A DNA stretch of 64,000 bases from Shewanella frigidimarina (GTDB lineage: Bacteria; Pseudomonadota; Gammaproteobacteria; Enterobacterales; Shewanellaceae), in contig NZ_RKKE01000002.1 in NCBI RefSeq assembly GCF_003797125.1, positions 905,661-969,660 of the forward strand, read 5' to 3'. The translations under genes and the position numbers were made by a program. Shown in pieces: positions 19,322 to 28,258 of this stretch (positions are counted from its first letter, which is position 1; each line of letters starts with the position of its first letter). The notes under the pieces are model-generated. The model saw only the letters and a program-made list of their open reading frames with translations, was not told the DNA's origin and did no database searches.

Positions 19322-19790
19322 CAAGCGGTAACGAGCGATATCAAGCGATGACAAACGTCTAGGTGCTAGATCCTTCTATCCGTGAGCGCAGCGTTCGCGT
19401 GTTATCGCTTGTTATCATTTCTTAAACTATCCCTGTCCCAGAGATAATGAGCGGTATCAAGCCAAGCGCCTAGGTGCTAGATCCTTCTATCCGTAAGCGC
19501 AGCGTTCGCTTGTTATCGCTTGTTATCATTTCTTAAACTATCCCTATCCCAGAGATAATGAGCGGTATCAAGCGATAACAAGCCAATCGCCTAGGTGCTA
19601 GATCCTTCTATCCGTAAGCGCAGCGTTCGCTTGTCACCGCTTGTTATCATTTTTTAAGCTATCCCTATCCCAGAGATAATGAGCGGTATCAAGCGATAAC
19701 AAGCCAAGCGCCTAGGTGCTAGATCCTTCTATCCGTAAGCGCAGCGTTCGCTTGTCACCGCTTGTTATCATTTTTTAAGCTATCCCTAGT
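19321..19790. repeat. Tandem array of four ~121-bp hairpin-forming repeats
   Basis: The conserved core AGGTGCTAGATCCTTCTATC begins at 19361, 19472, 19593 and 19714, so the spacing is 111, 121 and 121 bp. The second copy lacks a 10-bp GCGATAACAA segment present in copies three and four. Each full unit is flanked by AGCGATAACAAGC and its complement GCTTGTTATCGCT (or a close variant), which could fold into a long hairpin. The array fills the space between the convergent ends of the formate dehydrogenase and universal stress genes. Confidence 0.93.
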
Positions 19791-19794
19791 AGGT

Positions 19795-20652
19795 TTAGCG
19801 CAACAATAACAATGGGATGTGGCTTTTACTGATCATCCGTGTCGTGTTACTACCAACAAAAAACTCACGAATACGTGAATGACCATAAGCACCCATTACC
19901 ATTAAATCAATTTGGTGTGCTAGCTGGTAAGCCTCTAGAGCAGTTTGCACTTCGCCCTGACAAACCGCAGTTGTTACCTCAAAACCAGCTTCAGTAAGAG
20001 AGTCTGCAACCGAGGTCAATTCGGTTAGCGCTTGAGACTGATTGTCAGACACCATCACTAAATGACATCCGAGCCCTTTAAGTAGTGGGCTGCTAATCAC
20101 TCGTTCAAGCACTGTTTTCGAGGTGGCGCTGCCATCATAAGCGATCATAAAACGGCTTGGCATTGCAAACTCAGGCATCACCACTAAAATCGGCTGCTTA
20201 AGCGTGCGAATAACACTTTCTAAATGACTGCCAATCGCTTGCGCTTGATCTTGATGCTGCTCACCTTGACGACCAATAACCACCAGTCTGGCATCGGCTT
20301 CTTGCTCAAGCAGCGTTTCCACTAAATCCCCATGGCGCTGCAGTGTTTGCACCGTCACAGAAGGTTGCGCCGCTACAATGCTCGTTTGAGCATCTTGTAG
20401 CATATATTTACCTTGTTCGAGCGCGAGTTTACTCATGCGCCCTTCAAGTTCAACCATCTCAGCAAGTAAATGCTCTCGGCTACCAAGGCCAATATTTCCC
20501 GACAGATTTAACTCTGTAGGATAGGCAGACTTATCCAATACATGTAATAACGTCACAGGGGCGTTCAACTGCATAGCCGCCCACCCACTAGCATCAGATA
20601 CCGCGCGTGTTGCTTTTGAACCGTCGATACAGGCAATCACATTTGTCATCAT
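19795..20652 (-). CDS. Tandem-domain universal stress protein
   Basis: 285 residues made of two UspA domains (about 1-145 and 155-285). The first ends with the ATP-binding pattern GRQGEQHQDQ... IGSHLESVIRTLKQPILVV, the second with GAYGHSRIREFFVGSNTTRM. Both fit the nucleotide-binding subgroup (G-2x-G-9x-G-S/T). It follows the SulP gene by 29 bp on the same strand, so the two are probably one transcript. Such pairs suggest the stress protein modulates the transporter, which is inference. Confidence 0.92.
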   Translation of the reverse strand: MMTNVIACIDGSKATRAVSDASGWAAMQLNAPVTLLHVLDKSAYPTELNLSGNIGLGSREHLLAEMVELEGRMSKLALEQGKYMLQDAQTSIVAAQPSVTVQTLQRHGDLVETLLEQEADARLVVIGRQGEQHQDQAQAIGSHLESVIRTLKQPILVVMPEFAMPSRFMIAYDGSATSKTVLERVISSPLLKGLGCHLVMVSDNQSQALTELTSVADSLTEAGFEVTTAVCQGEVQTALEAYQLAHQIDLMVMGAYGHSRIREFFVGSNTTRMISKSHIPLLLLR

Positions 20653-20681
20653 TATTATCCTTTTATGGTGTTACTAAGGGC

Positions 20682-22172
20682 TTAGTGACCTGACATCATT
20701 TTTTCAACGTCTTCGGGTTTATCATGCACACCAAATTTATCCACAATGGTAGCGCTGGCTTCGTTAAGACCAATTAACTCAACTTCAGTACCCTCGCGGC
20801 GGAATTTAATCACCACTTTATCGAGCGCCGATACCGCAGTAATATCCCAAAAATGCGCCAAAGATAAATCAATAGTGACTTTTTCAACCACTTCTCTGAA
20901 ATCAAATGAGTTGCTGAACTTATCTGCTGAGGCAAAAAAGACTTGGCCAACAATTTGATAATGACGGCCGGCTTCTGCGGTGGTGTCGGTGCTTTTAACC
21001 ACCATAAAACGACCCACTTTATTAGCAAAGAATAACGAGGCAAGTAACACACCTACAAATACCCCAATCGCTAAATTATGGGTAGCAACAACCACAACAA
21101 CTGTGGCGACCATCACAAGATTGGTCGATAAAGGATGATGTTTAAGATTACGAATAGAATCCCAAGAGAAGGTTCCAATAGACACCATGATCATCACGGC
21201 AACAAGTGCAGCCATAGGGATCATTTTTAACCAATCACCTAAAAACACGATCAAGATAAGCAAAAACAAACCGGCAGAGAAGGTCGACAAACGCCCACGC
21301 CCGCCTGATTTAACGTTGATAATAGATTGACCAATCATGGCACAACCTGCCATGCCGCCCATTAAACCAGCACCGATATTAGCAATACCTTGGCCTTTAC
21401 ATTCGCGGTTTTTATCACTTGGCGTATCGGTTAAATCATCAACAATGGTCGCTGTCATCATTGATTCCAATAAACCAACAACAGCAAGACCCGCTGAATA
21501 AGGGAAGATGATCATTAACGTTTCAAGGGTTAATGGCACTTCTGGCCAAAGGAAGATTGGTAACGTATCAGGAAGTTGTCCCATGTCGCCTACGGTACGG
21601 ATGTCTAATCCCATGTAAACCGCAAAAATGGTTAAGCCGACAATACAAATTAAAGGTGACGGCAACGATTTACCAATAACAGGGATTAATGGGAATAAAT
21701 AAATAATACCCAGTCCTGCTGCGGTCATGGCATATACATGCCATGTCACATTAGTAAGCTCTGGCAACTGTGCCATAAAAATTAAAATGGCGAGTGCGTT
21801 CACAAAGCCAGTCACCACTGAACGCGAGACAAAACGCATCAAACTGCCAAGCTTTAAGTAACCTGCTGCAATTTGAAATATGCCGGTCAATAACGTTGCT
21901 GCTAATAAATACTCAAGACCATGCTCTTTAACTAAGGTCACCATCAATAGCGCCATAGCACCAGTGGCCGCAGAGATCATTCCAGGACGTCCACCCGTAA
22001 ACGCGATGACCACAGCGATACAGAATGAAGCGTACAAACCCACTTTTGGATCAACCCCAGCAATAATAGAAAAGGCAATAGCCTCAGGAATTAACGCTAG
22101 CGCGACGACTATACCTGCTAACAGATCTCCACGGATGTTGGAAAACCATTCTTTTTTCATGTTTTGTATCAT
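20682..22172 (-). CDS. SulP-family anion transporter with STAS domain
   Basis: 496 residues. The N-terminal two-thirds holds 10 to 14 membrane segments with the SulP signatures [32 protein letters not shown] and [26 protein letters not shown]. The C-terminal part (about 400-490) is a STAS domain ([23 protein letters not shown]). The family carries sulfate, bicarbonate, dicarboxylates or chloride; sequence alone does not decide. The start may be ATG 22172 or the in-frame ATG 12 bases on. Heads a two-gene unit with the universal stress protein. Confidence 0.92.
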   Translation of the reverse strand: MIQNMKKEWFSNIRGDLLAGIVVALALIPEAIAFSIIAGVDPKVGLYASFCIAVVIAFTGGRPGMISAATGAMALLMVTLVKEHGLEYLLAATLLTGIFQIAAGYLKLGSLMRFVSRSVVTGFVNALAILIFMAQLPELTNVTWHVYAMTAAGLGIIYLFPLIPVIGKSLPSPLICIVGLTIFAVYMGLDIRTVGDMGQLPDTLPIFLWPEVPLTLETLMIIFPYSAGLAVVGLLESMMTATIVDDLTDTPSDKNRECKGQGIANIGAGLMGGMAGCAMIGQSIINVKSGGRGRLSTFSAGLFLLILIVFLGDWLKMIPMAALVAVMIMVSIGTFSWDSIRNLKHHPLSTNLVMVATVVVVVATHNLAIGVFVGVLLASLFFANKVGRFMVVKSTDTTAEAGRHYQIVGQVFFASADKFSNSFDFREVVEKVTIDLSLAHFWDITAVSALDKVVIKFRREGTEVELIGLNEASATIVDKFGVHDKPEDVEKMMSGH

Positions 22173-22696
22173 GTATTTTACTCTGTTTTAATGTTAGCCA
22201 ATATGCCAATAACATATGTTAACGCCTGATATATCAGCGTGCGTCAGCGGTGAAATTAACTCATTAATGCGACAAAATGATATTGGATAGTGATATACAA
22301 CAAAAACTACCAACATGGCAGCAATTACGGACGGATCTTAACGATCCAAATAGGGAGGGAAAACTAATGCGGCTTAATATTCATTATGGAAAAACGACCT
22401 CGGCAATATGTGTAAATTAGGCTTAAAATTTATTAAACGCGCAGTGCATAAAAATGCAGCGGCAAGTATAAAGGGTTGCATAAGTAAAATCAAAGCGTTT
22501 AAACAGTAACACCGCGGACACGTTTGCTGGTTTAGAGCCTTGTCAGAGCAGTTAAAGTGGATATAAAACTCAGCTATCACCTTTTAATGCTCACAGTCTA
22601 ATCCCTATACCCCCCCCCAGTAAACTTGCCATTTTGCACAATTATCGGTAGTTTTACTGTATTGAAAGACGTAAAAATAATAACAAAGGATTACGG
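22173..22696. other. 524-bp gap between divergent genes, with a poly-C tract
   Basis: Must carry promoters for SulP (left) and the sulfotransferase (right). A run of nine C at 22610-22618 lies about 79 bases before the sulfotransferase start, and a small dyad GGATC/GATCC lies near 22336-22350. A 68-codon minus-strand frame at 22374-22580 has no ribosome site and looks accidental. Confidence 0.5.
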
Positions 22697-23539
22697 ATGG
22701 GAAACATACTTTGGGTGGCCTCTTACCCAAAATCGGGTAACACTTGGGTACGCGCATTTTTAGAAAACTATATTCAAAATCAAGATCAACCGATTGATAT
22801 TAATACCATGCACACCATTTCGACGGCAGAGTCGGCCGCGCATCGTTACCAGCATTATTTACCAAAAGACAAAACGGCCACCACCGAACTGACTTTAGAA
22901 GAAGTCAGTGTACTAAGACCACAGGTTCAGGCTGATATTGCGCATCAAGCTAATGGCACCACATTTGTAAAAACCCACAACTACCTAGGCGAATACAACG
23001 GTCATCCACTGCATAACTCCTCTGTCACATCAGGAGCAATTTATGTGGTTCGTAACCCATTAGATGTGGCAATCTCAATGGCCAATTACTTTGGTTACAG
23101 CATCGATGAAGCCATAGCTTATATGGGTGAAGAAATGACAGGCACGCCAAATGAAGCACCGCATGTGCCGCAAATTATTACCTCTTGGTCTATGCATGTG
23201 TCTAGCTGGACTGCCGATGACGCATCAAAGCTGATTTTACGCTATGAGGATATGCTAGATGATCCTAAAAAGGTCTTCCGTAAAGTAGAATCCTTTTTAG
23301 GTTTGAAAAAAGATCCTGTCCGCCTGAAAAATGCCATTAAGCACTCTTCTTTTGCTCAATTGAAAGCCCAAGAAACTAAACTCGGCTTTGTTGAAAAACA
23401 TGAAAATGCTAATGCCTTCTTTAGGAATGGTGGCAAGCATCAGTGGAAAACCAAACTGACACCAGAGCAAGTACAAAAAATTGTTGCTACCCATTACGAG
23501 CAAATGAAGCGCTTTAAGTATTTACCTGCTGGAATGTAA
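22697..23539 (+). CDS. Cytosolic sulfotransferase-like protein (PAPS-dependent)
   Basis: 280 residues. The 5'-phosphosulfate loop YPKSGNTW is at 10-17 and the 3'-phosphate motif YVVRNPLDVAISMANYF starts at 116, both diagnostic of PAPS-dependent sulfotransferases (Sulfotransfer_1). A late FRNGGKHQWKTKLTPEQ block matches the family's C-terminal PAPS-binding RKG(x)2(x)DW-like region. AAAGGA precedes the ATG. No polysaccharide or PAPS-synthesis gene is next door, so the acceptor is unknown. It ends against a bidirectional terminator shared with lgt. Confidence 0.9.
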   Translation: MGNILWVASYPKSGNTWVRAFLENYIQNQDQPIDINTMHTISTAESAAHRYQHYLPKDKTATTELTLEEVSVLRPQVQADIAHQANGTTFVKTHNYLGEYNGHPLHNSSVTSGAIYVVRNPLDVAISMANYFGYSIDEAIAYMGEEMTGTPNEAPHVPQIITSWSMHVSSWTADDASKLILRYEDMLDDPKKVFRKVESFLGLKKDPVRLKNAIKHSSFAQLKAQETKLGFVEKHENANAFFRNGGKHQWKTKLTPEQVQKIVATHYEQMKRFKYLPAGM

Positions 23540-23582
23540 TGCCAAATAAAAAGCATTAAAGCCTGGCTTAGATTGTTCATAA

Positions 23583-23618
23583 AAAAACGTCCTATTGCAG
23601 TAGCAATAGGACGTTTTT
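23583..23618. terminator. Bidirectional terminator between sulfotransferase and lgt
   Basis: A 16-bp perfect stem: AAAAACGTCCTATTGC (23583-23598) and its complement (23603-23618), tetraloop AGTA, with A and T tracts on both sides, between two convergent genes. Confidence 0.92.
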
Positions 23619-23648
23619 ATTGGATATCACTTTCAGTTTTTCAGCATA

Positions 23649-24425
23649 CTAAGTGCGTTTACGGTAAGCCATAACAAGCAACACAATGCCAGTAAATAGA
23701 AACGGTAAACTTAACCACTGGCCGGCACTGAGCATTGACTCATGATATGCAGCTTGACTAACTTTCACACTTTCAATCGCGATACGCGCGCTGAAGACCA
23801 GCACCAAAAACAGGCCAAATATAGCCCCGTGTTTTTGCTTCATATTGGTGTATTTATAAATGGCGTATAGGCCGATAAATATTAATAAATAGGCAAACGA
23901 TTCATACAACTGCGCAGGATGGCGCGGCAACATATCGATGCGCTTAAAGATAATGCCCCATGGCTCAGTTGTTGGTTCGCCCAAAATTTCTGAATTAGCA
24001 AAGTTCGCCATACGCACAAAAAAGCCAAATATAGCCGTCGCGATAGCTAAACGATCAAGTAAAAATAAAAACGGTAACTTCACTTTTCGTTGGTAAAAAT
24101 ACAGACCTAATATCGCTCCTAACCCGCCGCCATGGCTGGCAAGCCCACCTTCCCAGATCGCAAATATCTTCAGCGGATGAGCAAAGTAGTATCCAGGGTC
24201 ATAAAAAATACAATGAGCTAAACGCGCCCCAACAATAATGCCAATAACGCAATACACTAATAGATTATCAAGAGACTCAACATCTAAGCCTTCCTTTTTA
24301 TAAAAGTGCTTCATCACCTGAAAACCAGTGGCTATAGCCAACGCAAAAAGCGCGCCGTACCAATGTACGGTTAATCCCATAAACGAGACTAATATAGGAT
24401 CAAAATCCCAAACGATGTGTTCCAA
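23649..24425 (-). CDS. lgt: Prolipoprotein diacylglyceryl transferase, Bacteroidetes-like form
   Basis: 258 residues, about seven membrane helices. Lgt moves a diacylglyceryl group from phosphatidylglycerol onto the lipobox cysteine of prolipoproteins at the inner membrane. Key features: EGGLASHGG with H98, and the signature R138 in VRMANFANSEILG; the usual GR and GNF glycines are V and A here. The GARLAHCIFYDPGYY, HPLKIFAIWEGG and EPTTEPWGIIF stretches recall Bacteroidetes Lgt much more than the enterobacterial type. Start is TTG, supported by GGAGTAGG shortly before it. Possibly a second Lgt acquired by transfer; no thyA follows as in the usual gammaproteobacterial locus. Confidence 0.9.
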   Translation of the reverse strand: MEHIVWDFDPILVSFMGLTVHWYGALFALAIATGFQVMKHFYKKEGLDVESLDNLLVYCVIGIIVGARLAHCIFYDPGYYFAHPLKIFAIWEGGLASHGGGLGAILGLYFYQRKVKLPFLFLLDRLAIATAIFGFFVRMANFANSEILGEPTTEPWGIIFKRIDMLPRHPAQLYESFAYLLIFIGLYAIYKYTNMKQKHGAIFGLFLVLVFSARIAIESVKVSQAAYHESMLSAGQWLSLPFLFTGIVLLVMAYRKRT

Positions 24426-24606
24426 GTTACCTACTCCAAATTGATATGGTGTTTTGTCGCGTTATGCTAAAACAACTTTACGACAGATGATACATAGATA
24501 CTTAAGCGAAGAGAAAGTTTCATTAACTAATCAACATTGAAGCGCTAAATAAGGTAACATTTAGCGTTATTTACTGCTGATAAACTGCATTGTTAGAGTT
24601 AACCAA

Positions 24607-25452
24607 ATGATGGCCGATAAAACCGAATACCATATTGATATTACCGAGCACAGAACTGACGCCATTGAGCTATTGGCGCAAGTCAGTAGCCTGAGTAAGC
24701 AAGTATTGAAAGATGCTATGCAAAAAGGCGCTATTTGGCACAGCCATGGTAAACAAACTAATCGTATTCGCCGTGCAAAAAAACCTTTGCAACCGGGTGA
24801 CAAGCTGCATCTTTATTACAATCAATACATTCTAGATGAACAAGTCACACCCGCTGAGTTATTGTTTGATGAAGCTGAATACAGCATTTGGTACAAGCCC
24901 TATGGTATGCGTTGCCAGGGCTCAAAATGGAGCGATCACACCACCATTAATCGCTATGCTGAATTAAATATGCAGCCGCAGCGCAATGCCTTTATTATTC
25001 ATCGCCTAGACCGTGCCGCCACCGGTTTATTAGTACTGGGACACAGCAAAAAAGCCACTGCCGCTATTGCTAAGCTGTTTGAAACTCGCGAATTGGAAAA
25101 GTACTATCAAGTGATTGTTGAAGGTGAGTTTCCGAGCAAACCCGTTACCATTAATACTCCAGTCGATAATAAACCGGCGTTATCACACGCCACCTTACTG
25201 ACCTACAACTCAGAGTTGAATCAATCCAAAGTACAGGTAAAAATAGACACGGGTCGTAAGCATCAAATTCGTATTCATATGGCAAGCTTAGGCCACCCCG
25301 TTGTAGGCGACCGTTTGCATGGCAATGGCGACGAGCACTCGCCCGACCTTGCACTGACATCGTGTTTTTTCCGTTTTGTTTGCCCATTAAGCAACACGCT
25401 AAAAACCTTTGAACTGCCAGAGCATTACCGACCAGCATTTATTACCCATTAA
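24607..25452 (+). CDS. RluA-family RNA pseudouridine synthase
   Basis: 281 residues. The catalytic block is IHRLDRAATGLLVLGHS with the nucleophile D135. The N-terminal 20-70 region is S4-like (LLAQVSSLSKQVLKDAMQKGAIW). The later GRKHQIRIHMASLGHPVVGD motif completes the family pattern. Converts specific uridines to pseudouridine in rRNA or tRNA; the exact site is not predictable. ATG 24607 and 24610 are both possible starts; ribosome site is weak. Confidence 0.9.
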   Translation: MMADKTEYHIDITEHRTDAIELLAQVSSLSKQVLKDAMQKGAIWHSHGKQTNRIRRAKKPLQPGDKLHLYYNQYILDEQVTPAELLFDEAEYSIWYKPYGMRCQGSKWSDHTTINRYAELNMQPQRNAFIIHRLDRAATGLLVLGHSKKATAAIAKLFETRELEKYYQVIVEGEFPSKPVTINTPVDNKPALSHATLLTYNSELNQSKVQVKIDTGRKHQIRIHMASLGHPVVGDRLHGNGDEHSPDLALTSCFFRFVCPLSNTLKTFELPEHYRPAFITH

Positions 25453-25531
25453 GCAATGAAGTAAATAAGCAATTATTGTGCTTACACATAACAAACAATA
25501 TTGTTCATCAACATCAATGGAACCACACACT

Positions 25532-26245
25532 ATGCGTCATATCATCGCGTTACTTTGTCTTACTCTTAGCCCTATGGGCATCGCCGCTAGTTTACAACTG
25601 CCAGACAGAGCCGAAACGGTATTAGTTAATGGTAAAGCCTCACAACAGCAATCGAGTGTAAAACTGGACTTAAGCATGCCCGATAATATGCAACAAATCG
25701 CTTTTCGCTATCAAGCCCGTTATCGAGATAATGGCAGCCAAAATAATTTTATTTCTGATGTTGTTATTTTGCGTTTTCAGGCCAGCGAGCAAAACTATCA
25801 ACTCACTTTGCCGACCATTAACTCTGCCTCACGCGCCAATCAATTTAATGATCAACCCACTATAACGTTAACCGACAATACGGGTAAAAGCATTGTATTT
25901 ACTCAAGATAAACTGATGAAATCAGGCTTACAAATTGGCCGTGATTTTGCTCAAGAAATCGCGCAATATAATGGATCTGGTGCCATAGCTGCAATTGCAT
26001 CAGCTAAACGTATCAACAAAAAAACAGCTACTGCAGCGCCCGTAGTACCAATAGCACCAGTAGTACCAGTAGTAATAGTACCAGTCGCAAAAACGACTGA
26101 GGTTACCGCAAGTAACAATACCGCCGACACTCAGGTTAATAAAACTGAAGATATCACCCAAGCAGAAGTCAGTAGAATGCTCGATTATTGGTATCAAAAA
26201 GCCAATCCTAATACCCAAGCAGAGTTTAAAGCCAAAATAAATTGA
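25532..26245 (+). CDS. DUF2057 (YccT/CsgI-like) exported protein
   Basis: About 237 residues from ATG 25532, which gives a proper signal peptide (MRHIIALLCLTLSPMGIAA) with GGAA 10 bases upstream; a GTG at 25478 would add 18 polar residues. The body has the family's LPDRAETVLVNGK and IGRDFAQEIAQYN blocks. E. coli YccT/CsgI slows curli subunit polymerisation in the periplasm; whether this holds here is unknown. A low-complexity Val/Pro/Ala segment (APVVPIAPVVPVVIVPVA) precedes a C-terminal helix. Confidence 0.85.
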   Translation: MRHIIALLCLTLSPMGIAASLQLPDRAETVLVNGKASQQQSSVKLDLSMPDNMQQIAFRYQARYRDNGSQNNFISDVVILRFQASEQNYQLTLPTINSASRANQFNDQPTITLTDNTGKSIVFTQDKLMKSGLQIGRDFAQEIAQYNGSGAIAAIASAKRINKKTATAAPVVPIAPVVPVVIVPVAKTTEVTASNNTADTQVNKTEDITQAEVSRMLDYWYQKANPNTQAEFKAKIN

Positions 26246-26316
26246 TCATGATGGGTATTATCGAACGAAAGTAAAACCTAGAGTTTAAACTTGAATAGCT
26301 CGACACTCATTCTTTT

Positions 26317-26552
26317 GAGACTAATGATTTTGAGACTAATGATTTCGAGGCTCACTCTTTTGAGACGAACTCGTTCAAGAGCAAATGTTTTACGATTAAA
26401 TGTTTGAGATGAATTGTTTGAGATGAATTATTTGAGATGAATTGTTTGCGGCAAAATGTATACGGCGAACTCTTTGTAGCAGATTGTTTGCTGTGAAATG
26501 CTTATTGCAAAATGTTGGCTGCGAAATGCTTGCTGCATATTGCTTGCTGCCA
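26317..26552. repeat. Degenerate 14-15-bp tandem repeat (about 16 copies)
   Basis: Units of 15 bp (GAGACTAATGATTTT type) at the left change to 14-bp units (GAGATGAATTGTTT, later GCTGCGAAATGCTT) toward the right. Copies are much diverged but keep the phase. The array fills most of the 356-bp gap between the convergent DUF2057 and ybaK genes; open frames on both strands here are by-products of the repeat. Confidence 0.88.
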
Positions 26553-26601
26553 ATGGTCATTAAGCTAACAATCTCATCGACTATTTTACGGCAAATATAC
26601 G

Positions 26602-27075
26602 TTAGCGTTGGGCACAAATATCAGCAAACGTAGCTTTCAATAACCGTTGTAAATCAGCAGGACTTAGCGAGATATCTACGCCTCTTTTGCCGGCGCTAAT
26701 GTAGATACGTTGATGCTGCTGTGCAGAAATATCGATAACTGTCGGCAAAGGCTTTTTTTGCCCTAATGGGCTCACACCACCCAGTACATAACCGCTAGAA
26801 CGCTCAACGACTAACGCCTCTGCCATGTGGGCTTTTTTTGCGCCTGCGGCTTTGGCGATTAACTTCATACTCAGCATCGACGACACAGGCACAACCCCAA
26901 CCACCAGCGCTTGGTTATCTAAGCTCACCACCAAGGTTTTAAACACTTGTTCCGTTGGCACGCCCAATTTTTGCGCTGCTTCTAAACCATAAGATTCACT
27001 ATTAGTATCATGATGGTACTCATGCACTTCAAAATCTATTTTATGCTTTTTGGCTATCTCAATTGCTGGGGTCAT
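26602..27075 (-). CDS. ybaK: Cys-tRNA(Pro)/Cys-tRNA(Cys) deacylase, YbaK/EbsC family
   Basis: 157 residues from ATG 27075 (MTPAIEIAKKHKIDFEVHEY); a longer frame to 27147 would overlap the upstream gene by 58 bp and is less likely. Family motifs: LGVPTEQVFKTLVVS, VPVSSMLSMKLIAKAAGAKKAHMA and the glycine loop GYVLGGVSPLGQKKPLP. YbaK hydrolyses cysteine mischarged on tRNA(Pro), protecting translation fidelity; the conserved lysine is in the KKAHM or KTLVV block. Starts 14 bp after the TDT gene's stop, so probably co-transcribed with it. Confidence 0.92.
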   Translation of the reverse strand: MTPAIEIAKKHKIDFEVHEYHHDTNSESYGLEAAQKLGVPTEQVFKTLVVSLDNQALVVGVVPVSSMLSMKLIAKAAGAKKAHMAEALVVERSSGYVLGGVSPLGQKKPLPTVIDISAQQHQRIYISAGKRGVDISLSPADLQRLLKATFADICAQR

Positions 27076-27089
27076 GATAATGCGCTCAT

Positions 27090-28058
27090 TTATGGATTCA
27101 CCGCCAATACTTTGCTTGGCTGATAAAAATGCAGATATCGCAGACAAACATAACTGACAACCACGGTAGCGACAAGCAATTCAAATTCAGCTAATGCATT
27201 AATTTGCTGTACATATTCCGCTGCCATGCCAACACTTTGCATCCAAACAGACATTTTAAATAATGCCGTTGCCCCAATCACCATCGGAAACGTAAATGCG
27301 GCATAGCCGGGGCTAAAGGGTAAACGCATCAGTTTGAAAAAACACAAATAGATAATTGAGGTCATTAACACCCCAATACCAAATAATAGCCCAACAATTA
27401 CCGGCGATGGTTGTTCAATTACCGTTAAATAGCCCGCCAAAGATAAACTTGCTGGCGCCGCTAAAATCGCTAAAGTAGGTTTGGCTGCATCTGGGATTTG
27501 TTCTGTAAATATAAGACGATAAATCATCATCGGTAACATTATGGCATAACTCAACATGCCAAAGATTAGCGCAGCATGAGCAACCCACGCTAGATGAATA
27601 TTGCCTGAAAACGACACATCGGCCACCACAATACCAATGGGCGGAATAAACCAACTAGGCACCATATGATGCAGTGAAAATTGTTTACTGCGATGATAAA
27701 TAAACCCGACCAAAAAGCTGATGTGCAGCAATACTGCAAATGACCATAATAAATCACCTGCGAGTGCAGAGGCATAACTCAGCGAATTCGACACCACCAT
27801 TAACGCCATTGCAAAAGTAGGTACCACGCTGCCGACCACTGGATGAGCAAGATCCTGGCGTAATAAATCTGAATGTAATAAAAATTTAGCACTTAAAATC
27901 AGTAATAATACACTTGCGATGGCAGCCCCAACCCACTGACTATAATGATGTAAATCAACGAGGGTTTCCCAACTCCAACCTAAACTTGCAATTCCCAACG
28001 CTAATCCAGCCATAGGGGTTGGAACTGCCGTTAGTGTTTGTTTTACCGCTCGAATCAT
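27090..28058 (-). CDS. TDT-family (TehA/SLAC1-like) transporter
   Basis: About 322 residues with ten hydrophobic segments. The start MIRAVKQTLTAVPTPMAGLALGIASLGW is chosen because GAGG lies 5 bases before ATG 28058; the frame extends to 28079. The PTPMAGLALGIASLGWSWE opening is typical of the tellurite-resistance/dicarboxylate transporter group. Substrate unknown (anion channel or C4-dicarboxylate exporter). Divergent from a LysR gene, which likely controls it, and followed by ybaK. Confidence 0.88.
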   Translation of the reverse strand: MIRAVKQTLTAVPTPMAGLALGIASLGWSWETLVDLHHYSQWVGAAIASVLLLILSAKFLLHSDLLRQDLAHPVVGSVVPTFAMALMVVSNSLSYASALAGDLLWSFAVLLHISFLVGFIYHRSKQFSLHHMVPSWFIPPIGIVVADVSFSGNIHLAWVAHAALIFGMLSYAIMLPMMIYRLIFTEQIPDAAKPTLAILAAPASLSLAGYLTVIEQPSPVIVGLLFGIGVLMTSIIYLCFFKLMRLPFSPGYAAFTFPMVIGATALFKMSVWMQSVGMAAEYVQQINALAEFELLVATVVVSYVCLRYLHFYQPSKVLAVNP

Positions 28059-28141
28059 TACAACCTCAAAACAACCCATCAGAGAATAAGCTTATATTAC
28101 GCTTGCACTTTGTTTATATATATCCAATTATATGAAACATA

Positions 28142-28160
28142 CGTTCATAAAAATTGAACG
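28142..28160. promoter_or_regulatory. Dyad in the LysR/TDT divergent promoter
   Basis: CGTTCA (28142-28147) and TGAACG (28155-28160) around 7 bp, between divergent genes; a plausible LysR binding site. Confidence 0.45.
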
Positions 28161-28258
28161 AAATATTTATCATACCAATAACGATGAAAATAAAAATGAA
28201 ACCGTTCACATTAACTTTATAACCATCAAACTCACTCTATATAAAACTAAGCGGCGCT

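Noticed and set aside
19321..19790. CRISPR array
   Set aside because: Units of about 121 bp are repeated whole; there are no short repeats with unique spacers, and no cas gene is nearby.
22374..22580. 68-codon minus-strand ORF
   Set aside because: No ribosome site, Cys-rich random-looking sequence, and it lies in promoter space.
26396..26633. Overlapping ORFs on both strands in the minisatellite
   Set aside because: Repeat units lacking stops create open frames; amino acid content is repetitive and there is no start signal.
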